Assembly (NCBI GenBank): GCA_038316355.1
Contig: JBBQAO010000021.1
Coordinates: 1-48,787, forward strand
DNA: 48,787 nt
Reading direction: 5' to 3'
From: Ga0077527 sp038316355
GTDB taxonomy: Bacteria; Pseudomonadota; Gammaproteobacteria; Burkholderiales; SG8-41
The translations under genes were made by a program, and so were the position numbers. Below the pieces are notes generated by a model that ran no database searches, was not told where the DNA came from, and was given only the letters and a program-made list of their open reading frames with translations. Position 1 is the stretch's first letter. Each line of letters opens with the position of its first letter. This document shows positions 17,063-24,495 of this stretch, piece after piece.

Positions 17063-18316
17063 CTATTCGATGCGCTGGAATCGGGTCGGACGAAACGGCG
17101 TGATGTCCACCTCCGTCTTGCCGGTGGCGACGATCTCCGCCAGCAGCTTGCCCATCACCGGACCCGCCGACATGCCGAAGTGCGAATTGCCGAATGCAAA
17201 CCAGGCATTGTCGAATTCAGGCGAGCGGCCGAGCACCGGCAGGCCATCCGGCAGGCTGGGCCGGTTGCCGCTCCACACCGATACCGAATCGAGGCGCACG
17301 CCGGGAAACATTCGCTGCGCCTGCCGCTTTAATACTTCGGTGCGCTGCCAGTTGGGCTGTGCGTCGAGTCCGCCGAATTCGGCGGTCCCGGCAAGCCGCA
17401 GTCCGACATTCATGGGAGCGCAGGCAAACTTGGCATCGGTATTGGTCACCGGCATTCGCGGCATCACGCCGGGGTCGGCTATGGTGATGTGATAACCGCG
17501 TTCAGCTTCGACCGGCACGCGGCTGCCCAGTTGTGCAGCCAGTTCACCTGATGCCGCCCCGGCGGCGATCACCACGCGTTGCGCGGCATGCGGCTGACCG
17601 TTTATGACTACCGCAGTCACTCCGGCACCGCCGGTATGAAAACCGTCGACCTTGCCGCGCAGCACCGTGGCGCCATTACGTTGAGCAATATCCGCCAGCG
17701 CCGTCACCAGATGATGCGGATTCCTGCAGCGCCCGTTTTTCGGTAGCAGCAGGCCACTCCTGAATATTGGTGCGAGGCAGGGTTCCAGTTCACGAACTTC
17801 CATCCAGTCCAGCGCCACCGCCTCGACGCCAAACTCGGCGCGCATCCGCTGCGCCAGTGCCGAGCCCTGCGCCCCCCCCGGCTTTTCCGAAACATAGAGC
17901 TGCCCCGAAAGCTCGATCAGCTCTGCCGCCGGCGTACCGCGTGTCAGTTCGGCATAAGCTTCCAGCGTACTGCTGTGAAGGGTGTGCATCGCGCGTGAAG
18001 TACGCAACGCCGCTCCCTCCCCTGCCGATCGGACTGCGGCCATCAGCCATGGCAATGCCTTAAAAAAATAGCCCGGCCGCACCGCAAGCGGCCCTTCCGG
18101 ATCGAGCAGCCAGCGCGGCGCCTCGCGCCAGATGCCGGGAATCAGGTATGGCACCACCGCGCCGGGACTGATATTGCCGGCATTGCCGAACGACGCACCC
18201 TCACCGACCGCGCCGGAATCAACCAGCGTCACCGCAAAACCGGCGCGCTGCAGCCATAGCGCGGAACAGACGCCGACAATGCCGGCGCCGATGACGGTAA
18301 CCGCAGGCTTGTCCAA
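17063..18316 (-). CDS. D-amino-acid dehydrogenase (DadA)-like FAD oxidoreductase (417 aa)
   Basis: This is a membrane-associated-type FAD dehydrogenase of the DadA family, of usual length. The FAD motif is VIGAGIVGVCSALWLQRAG (from about 8), followed by GEGASFGNAGNISPGAVVPYL, the typical DadA stretch after the first beta-alpha unit. GYHITIADPG, WSGNRPSLPDGLPVLG and FAFGNSHFGMSAGP form the C-terminal flavin and substrate region. The DadA family oxidises D-amino acids to 2-oxo acids with electrons going to the quinone pool. It sits 7 nt after a Bug gene and 18 nt before MmgE/PrpD. It differs from the HcnC-like subunit further down the same operon, so the operon encodes two flavin amine dehydrogenases. 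Confidence 0.88.
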   Translation of the reverse strand: MDKPAVTVIGAGIVGVCSALWLQRAGFAVTLVDSGAVGEGASFGNAGNISPGAVVPYLIPGIWREAPRWLLDPEGPLAVRPGYFFKALPWLMAAVRSAGEGAALRTSRAMHTLHSSTLEAYAELTRGTPAAELIELSGQLYVSEKPGGAQGSALAQRMRAEFGVEAVALDWMEVRELEPCLAPIFRSGLLLPKNGRCRNPHHLVTALADIAQRNGATVLRGKVDGFHTGGAGVTAVVINGQPHAAQRVVIAAGAASGELAAQLGSRVPVEAERGYHITIADPGVMPRMPVTNTDAKFACAPMNVGLRLAGTAEFGGLDAQPNWQRTEVLKRQAQRMFPGVRLDSVSVWSGNRPSLPDGLPVLGRSPEFDNAWFAFGNSHFGMSAGPVMGKLLAEIVATGKTEVDITPFRPTRFQRIE

Positions 18317-18323
18317 GGCGCTG

Positions 18324-19322
18324 TCACTCCGCCTTGATGTTGCGTTCCTTGACCAGCTTCGCCCATTTCATCCGCTCGCTGCGGATGAACTGCGCAGTCT
18401 CAGCCGGCGATTTTGCGCCTTCGGGCTCGAAGCCCAGCGTGACCATCTTCAGACGGATTTCGTTGGTGGCGATGACTTCTCGCAACGCGGTGTTCAGCCT
18501 TGCAATGGCTTCTACCGGGGTTCCGGCCGGCGCCTGTATTGATTCCCAGGTGCCAACGTCGAAACCTGGGACGCCCGATTCAGCGATAGTCGGAATCTCC
18601 GGCGCACCCGAAGCCCGCTTCGCGGTGGACACCGCGATCGCGCGCAGCTTGCCTTCACGCGCCAGATTGATCGCCGAACCAATGCCCGGCATCATCATCG
18701 TGATGCGCCCGCCCATGACATCGGCAATGGCTGGCGCACTGCCCTTGAACGGCACATGCAGCATGTCGGTGCCAGTCATGCTTAGCAGCATTTCACCGGC
18801 AAGGTGCGCCGCGCTGCCAATGCCGAACGACGCATAGGTCAGTTTTCCCGGCTGTTTTTTTGCCAGCGCGAGCAAGTCGTTGACCGTACTGACCGGCACT
18901 CCGGGGTGGGTGACCATCAGCAGCGGCACCATGGCCACCAGACCAACGGGTGAAAAGTCTTTTTCGATGTCGTAACTCAGCTTGTAGAGGCTGGGATTGA
19001 TCGAAAACGAAGCAGAAACAAACAGCAGCGTGTAACCGTCGGCCGGCTGCGCCTTGACAAATTCAGTAGCCAGTATGGTGTTCGCCCCGGGTTTATTGTC
19101 GACAACGACCTGCTGGTTCAGGCGCGTTGGCAGTGCACCGCCAATCAGCCGCGCCAGCGTGTCCGAACCGCCGCCCGGCGGAAAACCGACATAAAGCTTG
19201 ATCGGCTTGTTCGGATAGGCCTGGGCCGCAACGGGCGCGGCGACCCCCAGCGCTGTCAACATTGCCAACGCAAGAACAGCGTTGACGATACTGCGAAGGG
19301 ATTGCGCTGTGAAAGTCTGCAT
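18324..19322 (-). CDS. Bug-family TTT substrate-binding protein (332 aa)
   Basis: This is a secreted receptor. A long signal peptide (MQTFTAQSLRSIVNAVLALA, ending near VAA/AQA) precedes YPNKPIKLYVGFPPGGGSD. Other hallmarks are DNKPGANTILATEFVKA, QPADGYTLLFVSASFSINPSLYK and LHVPFKGSAPAIADVMGG. The VPFKG in place of VPYKG and DNKPGAN in place of DNRxGAG mark it as a separate subgroup from the other operon receptor. It stands between the GGT-like copy 2 (80 nt upstream) and the DadA-like dehydrogenase (7 nt downstream). Confidence 0.92.
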   Translation of the reverse strand: MQTFTAQSLRSIVNAVLALAMLTALGVAAPVAAQAYPNKPIKLYVGFPPGGGSDTLARLIGGALPTRLNQQVVVDNKPGANTILATEFVKAQPADGYTLLFVSASFSINPSLYKLSYDIEKDFSPVGLVAMVPLLMVTHPGVPVSTVNDLLALAKKQPGKLTYASFGIGSAAHLAGEMLLSMTGTDMLHVPFKGSAPAIADVMGGRITMMMPGIGSAINLAREGKLRAIAVSTAKRASGAPEIPTIAESGVPGFDVGTWESIQAPAGTPVEAIARLNTALREVIATNEIRLKMVTLGFEPEGAKSPAETAQFIRSERMKWAKLVKERNIKAE

Positions 19323-19402
19323 GATGCTGATCTCCCTGGTTATGTTTTCAGTTCAGCCTGCCTGGACTTCCTGAACGCTGTAATACACATACACTGCCTG
19401 CC

Positions 19403-21121
19403 TTACCAACCCAGCACATACGCCGGGCGTCGCGGATCGGCACCACCGTGCAAAACGCCATTGCGGAAATCGCGAACGATGGTGCACACCGAACCGGCGG
19501 TCGAAGTCATGTCATCCCACCAGTGCACCTGATGCCCCATTGATGCGAGTGCCTTGCCAGTCTGTTCACCGATATCCGGCTCGAGATTGAGTCGTCCCGG
19601 GAAATAGTCATGCGGCTCGAAGGAACCCGGAAAGCTATAGCTGGCGAAACGCGGCGCCTCGACTGCATCCTGCACTGCCATGCCGAAGACGTTGATATTG
19701 AGAAACACCTGGATCATGGCCTGGATCTGCACATCCCCGCCGGGTGTGCCAAAAGGCATGTAGGCCCTGCCGTTCTTCAATGCCAAGGCGGGGTTCGGCG
19801 TCAACCGCGGCCGCTTGCCCGGCGCCACCGCTGAAGGATGCGCAGGATCCGCCCAGGACTGAGTACCGCGTCCCGAGCACAGGATGCCGACGCCGGGAAT
19901 GATTGGCGTCTTGTCGGAGCCGTCGGACGGGGTCGCCGAAAAGGCATTGCCGTGGCGGTCCATGACGCAAAGATAGGATGTGTCGCCGGGTTTGGGGTCT
20001 TCAGACACCTGCGGCGGCGGCATGCAGATGCTGGCGACGCTTTGCAGCGTCTTCGGATTGCCGGCCGGAGGCATCTGCGGCCATGCGCGGTCGGCACGCA
20101 ACTGCATGCGGCGCCATTTTGCATATCGTTCCGACAGCAGGCCAGCCATCGGCACGTCGACAAATTTCGGATCGCCGAAGTATTGATGGCGGTCGGCATA
20201 GGCAAGTTTCAGGGCTTCGACCACGGTATGCACGTACTGGGGCGAGTTGTGCCCCATCCCCTTCAGGTCAAAACCCTTGAGGATGTTCAGTGCCATCGGC
20301 AATACCGGACCCTGCGACCACGGTCCGCAGGCATGCACTTCGAGATCGCCAAAACGCGAGGTCACCGTCGGTTCGAAATTGACCTTGAATGCGGCGAAGT
20401 CCTCGTAGCGCATCAGCCCGCCCTGCCCGGTTATCCATTTCGTTACCGTTCGGGCGATATCACCCTTGTAGAACGCGTCACGCGCCGCCTGCAAACCAGC
20501 CTTGCGGCCCTTGCGTCGTGCGCGCTTCTCCTCATCGACCATATATTGCAGCGTTCGCGCGAGATCGGCCTGCACGAAGACCTTGCCGGTTTCCGGCGGC
20601 TTGCCGCCAGGCAGAAACACCTTTTTGCTGGACGGCCACCGCGCATACTGGTCGACCCGCTCGCGAATGAATTTCGCCATGTGCGGGTGCATCGGATAAC
20701 CCTCGCGCGCAAAGCGGATCGCCGATTGCGCCACGTCGCCGAAGCTCATGGTGCCGAATCGCGACAGCGCGGTGATCCACGCGTCAGGCGCGGCAGGCAC
20801 CACGCAGCGCAACACGCCCTGCGGAATCTTGCCGCCGTGGTTCTTCAGGAAATAATCCGGGGTCACCGCCTGCGGCCATACGCCAAGGCCGTCAATCGAA
20901 TGCACCTTGCGGTCTTTGGCGGTGTAGATGATCTGCGGCGCAACGCCGCCAATATTGACCTTCTCGGTCTGCAGCACGCCTATTGCCAGCCCGGCGGCAA
21001 CACCGGCATCGATGGCATTGCCACCGGCCTCAAGGATCTGGAAAGCGGCATGCGCGGCGAGATAGTGCCCCGCTGCAACAACATGGCGGGTGCCCATGAT
21101 GGTCATGCGCTTGGCGGCCAT
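19403..21121 (-). CDS. Gamma-glutamyltransferase-family hydrolase, copy 2 (572 aa)
   Basis: This paralogue of the 10104-11816 gene aligns from the first residue (EAGGNAIDAGVAAGLAIG is again at 31-48). The predicted autocatalytic Thr is Thr381 in GDTSYLCVMDRHGNAFSA, and the small subunit has GVGILCSGRGTQSW and MPFGTPGGDVQIQ. As in copy 1, there is no clear signal peptide. It opens the nine-gene operon. The upstream 474 nt contain no gene and should hold the operon promoter. Two related hydrolases at the two ends of one operon suggest either an operon built by duplication or two different acyl substrates. Confidence 0.88.
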   Translation of the reverse strand: MAAKRMTIMGTRHVVAAGHYLAAHAAFQILEAGGNAIDAGVAAGLAIGVLQTEKVNIGGVAPQIIYTAKDRKVHSIDGLGVWPQAVTPDYFLKNHGGKIPQGVLRCVVPAAPDAWITALSRFGTMSFGDVAQSAIRFAREGYPMHPHMAKFIRERVDQYARWPSSKKVFLPGGKPPETGKVFVQADLARTLQYMVDEEKRARRKGRKAGLQAARDAFYKGDIARTVTKWITGQGGLMRYEDFAAFKVNFEPTVTSRFGDLEVHACGPWSQGPVLPMALNILKGFDLKGMGHNSPQYVHTVVEALKLAYADRHQYFGDPKFVDVPMAGLLSERYAKWRRMQLRADRAWPQMPPAGNPKTLQSVASICMPPPQVSEDPKPGDTSYLCVMDRHGNAFSATPSDGSDKTPIIPGVGILCSGRGTQSWADPAHPSAVAPGKRPRLTPNPALALKNGRAYMPFGTPGGDVQIQAMIQVFLNINVFGMAVQDAVEAPRFASYSFPGSFEPHDYFPGRLNLEPDIGEQTGKALASMGHQVHWWDDMTSTAGSVCTIVRDFRNGVLHGGADPRRPAYVLGW

Positions 21122-21595
21122 AACACGCTCTGTCCCCTATGCCCTAGTCGCGGCAGCCAGCGCGTGCGGCACGCGCATGACCAAAAGTCCGTTGGATGAA
21201 AATTCTGGAATGATAGATCCTGCGTTTGATGAGGCAACGCACGACCAGACGTAACAATAACAGTAATGACGAACGCTGAACATATCGTATGCGTATGCAA
21301 ACACAATGGCTGTTCGTATTGTGGCTAGCCCTGGCAAAAGGGAATCATGGTGTAAGTCGCGTCATGGTGTAAGTCGCGTCATGGCGCAACCCGGCAACAT
21401 CCCGTACAAGGTCAGCACAGCGTCACGTGCAAGACGCGGATCGCGGGAGAAGTGGTTCCGTTTGTTTGAACAGCTTCCCCGATTTATAAGTGGATTCCAG
21501 GCGGGCTGCGATCAATGTCACGCATCGCAACGGGGTCACATTGCGCTGAACGTGCTGAACCCGATTTTACGGACCGCATTTACCGAGCGGGGCAC
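21122..21595. other. Gene-free gap upstream of the nine-gene operon
   Basis: I see no gene in this 474-nt stretch. It contains a 17-bp direct tandem duplication at 21346-21384 (unit CATGGTGTAAGTCGCGT twice plus a partial third CATGG) and an AT-richer zone at 21180-21310 that could hold the promoter for the operon starting at 21121. No -35/-10 pair stands out strongly enough to call. Reading frames crossing the gap are continuations of the antisense of the next gene. Confidence 0.6.
21346..21384. repeat. Short tandem duplication (17-bp unit, 2.3 copies)
   Basis: CATGGTGTAAGTCGCGT is present twice without change at 21346-21362 and 21363-21379, followed by CATGG. It is probably a replication-slippage duplication and has no obvious coding role. 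Confidence 0.85.
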
Positions 21596-22351
21596 TCAGG
21601 GTGCCCTGGGCGCGACGGCTGGCGGCTCTTTCAGCAGGTCTTTGGGTAAATCTCTGAGTGGTTCCTTCGCTGCGTCCCCGGGTAATTCCCTGGCCGCTGC
21701 CCCGGGCGCATCCTTCACCAGCGCATTGGGCACAACCCTGGGCGCGTCCCTGACCAGATCCTTCGGCACATCCTGCTGCGGATCCCCGGCCACTTCTTTG
21801 ACCTCATCAGATACCGGCTCGTCCATCACCCCTTCCAGTTCGCACTGGTTGCGCCCACGGGTCACGGTCAGCGTACCGGTAATCTTGCCGGTCATGCCGC
21901 AGAAGCGTTCGCGGTCGATATCGCGGAACAGGAATTTCACCGCGGTGCGACTGTAGTCAATCAGGAACGCGCCCTTCTCTTCATTCAGAGTGACGACCGT
22001 CACGCTGCCCGGATCCTCCCACTTGCTGTAAGCATCGTCACGGACGATATGCACGGAGCAGGTGCGCGGTTTCCATTTCGAATAATAAGCGAGGCTTTTC
22101 AGGCGCCCGCCGACCAGTTCCACGGCAATACGTGCATGCCGGTCTTCGGTACCCAGCTTGCACTCCAGTTTTTCCAGCTTGCCGCGCAACTGCATGCCCT
22201 GCTTTTTTTGCGGTATCTGCGCCTTGAGCGGCAGCTTCTGCACCGGTTTCTTCTGGGTTTTTTGCGGTGCCTGCGGCTTAACCGACTGCGCTCCGACAGG
22301 CACGACGAACGACATCAATAAAAACAAGTAAGTTATTGTTTTTATTATCAT
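21596..22351 (-). CDS. Secreted hypothetical protein with proline/aspartate repeat tail (251 aa)
   Basis: I do not recognise this gene. An N-terminal signal peptide (MIIKTITYLFLLMSFVVPVGAQ) is followed by a Lys/Pro/Gln-rich linker (about residues 22-55). A compact domain of about 110 residues contains four cysteines (LECKLG, PRTCSVH, ERFCGMTG, RNQCELEG) and could hold two disulfides. The final 55 residues form a degenerate repeat of about 11 residues, as in VPKDLVRDAP, VPNALVKDAP, ELPGDA and LPKDLLKEPP. The start is uncertain: an in-frame ATG at 22369 and a TTG at 22375 are alternatives, and GGAG is poorly spaced for all. It lies 38 nt downstream of the isopropylmalate-dehydrogenase-like gene. 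It probably acts in the envelope. Confidence 0.72.
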   Translation of the reverse strand: MIIKTITYLFLLMSFVVPVGAQSVKPQAPQKTQKKPVQKLPLKAQIPQKKQGMQLRGKLEKLECKLGTEDRHARIAVELVGGRLKSLAYYSKWKPRTCSVHIVRDDAYSKWEDPGSVTVVTLNEEKGAFLIDYSRTAVKFLFRDIDRERFCGMTGKITGTLTVTRGRNQCELEGVMDEPVSDEVKEVAGDPQQDVPKDLVRDAPRVVPNALVKDAPGAAARELPGDAAKEPLRDLPKDLLKEPPAVAPRAP

Positions 22352-22389
22352 TTTATTAAATGCCGCCATCTCCAATGAATACGCTTCGC

Positions 22390-23445
22390 TCAGAGCGCCG
22401 CCACGATGGCGTCACCCATCTGCGTGGTGCCCACCTTGCCGCCGAGGTCACCGGTCAGGTTTTTCCCTTCGGCCACCACTTTCTCCACTGCCGCATCCAT
22501 CAACGCCGCGGCTGCAGTCGCTTTGGGATCATTCCGCGTGCGCCCCAGCCACTCGAACAGCATCTTGCCCGACATGATCATCGCGTACGGATTGGCGATG
22601 TTTTTTCCGGCGATGTCCGGCGCCGAGCCGTGGGTGGCCTGAGCCATCGCCTGCTTTTCACCGACGACCAGCCCCGGTGCGAGACCCAGTCCGCCGACAA
22701 GTCCCGCCCCCAGATCAGTGACGATGTCGCCGAACTGATTGGTGGTGACCACGACGTCGTACTGCTGCGGCTTCATCACAGCCTTCATCGCAAAACCGTC
22801 GATCAGCACTTCTTCGAACTCGACATCGGGATAATTTTTCGCCATCTTGCGGCATTCCTCGGCAAACATGCCGCAGACCAGTCGGTACACCGGCTCCTTG
22901 TGCAGCGCCGTCACTTTTTTGCGCTTGCGCGTGCGGGCGATTTCGAAAGCTTCGCGTGCGATGCGGCTGGCACCCTTGCGCGTCACCACGCGCATGCCGA
23001 TGGCGATGTCGTCATTGGGCTGGAATTCACCGGCGCCGGCGAACACCACGCTGCCCGACTGCATGCCTTCCGTGGTCTCGCGCAGAAACACGATATCCAC
23101 ATCCTTGTGCAGCGACGGCAAATTGGGATAGGACTTCACCGGCTTGACGTTGGCGAACAGCTCGAACTTCTTGCGCAGCGGCGGATTGATCCAGGTGTTG
23201 TCGGTGCGCGGATAGGCATTGTGGCCGATGGGCCCCTGCACCCAGCCGTCGACCAGTTTCAATGTATCCACCGTAATCTGCGGCATGGTGTGACCATGCG
23301 ATTCATGTCCGCGCCGGCCGATCGGCAGCGGATGCCATTCGATCTGCACACCCGCTTTGGCAGCGGCAGCCTTCATCACCTTGACGCACTCCGGCACCAC
23401 TTCCAACCCGATGTCGTCGCCTTCGAGTATTCCCAGTTTGTACAC
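22390..23445 (-). CDS. Isocitrate/isopropylmalate dehydrogenase-family protein (351 aa)
   Basis: This is an NAD-dependent beta-decarboxylating dehydrogenase of the IDH/IMDH/tartrate dehydrogenase superfamily. The N-terminus is YKLGILEGDDIGLEVVPE, the substrate Arg region is NPPLRKKFELFANVKP, and the family signature is NQFGDIVTDLGAGLVGG (from about 236). Nucleotide-binding THGSAPDIAGKNIANP follows. The catalytic Lys is kept (ALHKEPVYR, Lys183), but the catalytic Tyr of RENTEGxYSG is Gln129 (RETTEGMQSG), which is unusual. The GTG start at 23445 is chosen because GGAG lies six bases upstream. It lies 22 nt after a Bug gene, so the receptor probably supplies a malate- or tartrate-like acid. Confidence 0.87.
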   Translation of the reverse strand: MYKLGILEGDDIGLEVVPECVKVMKAAAAKAGVQIEWHPLPIGRRGHESHGHTMPQITVDTLKLVDGWVQGPIGHNAYPRTDNTWINPPLRKKFELFANVKPVKSYPNLPSLHKDVDIVFLRETTEGMQSGSVVFAGAGEFQPNDDIAIGMRVVTRKGASRIAREAFEIARTRKRKKVTALHKEPVYRLVCGMFAEECRKMAKNYPDVEFEEVLIDGFAMKAVMKPQQYDVVVTTNQFGDIVTDLGAGLVGGLGLAPGLVVGEKQAMAQATHGSAPDIAGKNIANPYAMIMSGKMLFEWLGRTRNDPKATAAAALMDAAVEKVVAEGKNLTGDLGGKVGTTQMGDAIVAAL

Positions 23446-23467
23446 TGCCGCTCCTCTTCCGTGTCCG

Positions 23468-24448
23468 TTATTCGGTAATGCCGCCGATTTGTTTGACCAC
23501 CACTTCAAAACGTTCGTTCTGCTGCTTCATGAATGTCGTGAACTCCTCGGGCGAGTTGCTGACAATCACCTCCGCACCGCTGTCATTGATGCGCTTGATC
23601 ACATCCGGATCCGCCATCGCCTTGACCGTGGCCGCAAACAGCCGGTCGATCACCGCGCGCGGCGTGCCGGTCGGCACGTAGATACCCTGCCAGGAACCGG
23701 ATTTCATGTCCTTGTAACCCAGTTCCGGCATCACCGGCACGTCGGGCAGCGCCTTGACGCGTTTGCTCGCCGACACGCCGAGGATTTTCATCTTGCCGTT
23801 GCGCACATGCGGCATCACCGATGCCAGGCTGACAAACGCCACGCCGACTTCACCCGTCAGCAGCGCGGTGGCCGCTGCTCCGGCGCCGCCCTTGTACGGT
23901 ATGTGCACCAGGTCGATGCCGGCAAGGCGCATGAACTGCTCCATTTCCAGGCGGCCGTTGCTGCCGGCGCCGGCAGAACCATAGTTGAGCTTGCCCTTCT
24001 GCGCCTTGGCAAAGGCGATGAACTCGCGCATGTTTTTTACCGGCACCGAGGGATGAGCGGCCAGGCCCACCGGCACATCAACGACCTGGGTCACGGCGGC
24101 AAAATCGCGCACCGTGCGCACCGGGAATTTCGGATAGATGCTCGGGTTGATCGCCATGGTGCCGACGTTGCCGAGCAGGAAGGTGTAGCCGTCGGCCGGC
24201 GCCTTCGCCGCGACTTCGACGCCGATGTTGCCCGAAGCACCGGCGCGGTTGTCGACGAGTATCTGCTGGCCAAGCTCCTGCTGCAGCTTGGGCTGGATCA
24301 GACGGCCGACAAAATCCGATGCGCCGCCCGGCGCAAACGGCACAATCATGCGCACCGGACGCGACGGATAGGTTTCGGCGGACTGTGCCGGTGCCGCCGC
24401 TGCGAACACCAGCGCGCCCAATAGTATTCCTGCTGTTCTGGCCATCAT
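23468..24448 (-). CDS. Bug-family TTT substrate-binding protein (326 aa)
   Basis: This is a periplasmic receptor. A signal peptide with many alanines (MMARTAGILLGALVFAAAAPAQSAE) precedes YPSRPVRMIVPFAPGGASDF. It has DNRAGASGNIGVEVAAKAPADGYT, whose segments are typical of the Bug fold, then LGNVGTMAINPSIY and VHIPYKGGAGAAATALL. It sits between an FMN-dependent 2-hydroxyacid oxidase gene (47 nt upstream) and an isopropylmalate-dehydrogenase-like gene (22 nt downstream). Both enzymes act on 2-hydroxy acids, which suggests a hydroxy-acid ligand (inference). Confidence 0.93.
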   Translation of the reverse strand: MMARTAGILLGALVFAAAAPAQSAETYPSRPVRMIVPFAPGGASDFVGRLIQPKLQQELGQQILVDNRAGASGNIGVEVAAKAPADGYTFLLGNVGTMAINPSIYPKFPVRTVRDFAAVTQVVDVPVGLAAHPSVPVKNMREFIAFAKAQKGKLNYGSAGAGSNGRLEMEQFMRLAGIDLVHIPYKGGAGAAATALLTGEVGVAFVSLASVMPHVRNGKMKILGVSASKRVKALPDVPVMPELGYKDMKSGSWQGIYVPTGTPRAVIDRLFAATVKAMADPDVIKRINDSGAEVIVSNSPEEFTTFMKQQNERFEVVVKQIGGITE

Positions 24449-24495
24449 GATTCTGCTCTCGCCTTGTTTGTTGTTTTGTGCGCCACGGCCGGTAT

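Noticed and set aside
19838..21199. Long plus-strand open frame (453 codons) opposite the GGT-like copy 2
   Set aside because: Antisense shadow of the hydrolase, with His/Arg-rich composition and no ribosome site.
21306..21956. Plus-strand frame with Gly/Ser repeats (GNSLAAAPG, GASFTSALG)
   Set aside because: It is the complement of the Pro/Asp repeat tail of the secreted protein gene and has no start signal. The coding evidence favours the minus strand (signal peptide and Cys domain).
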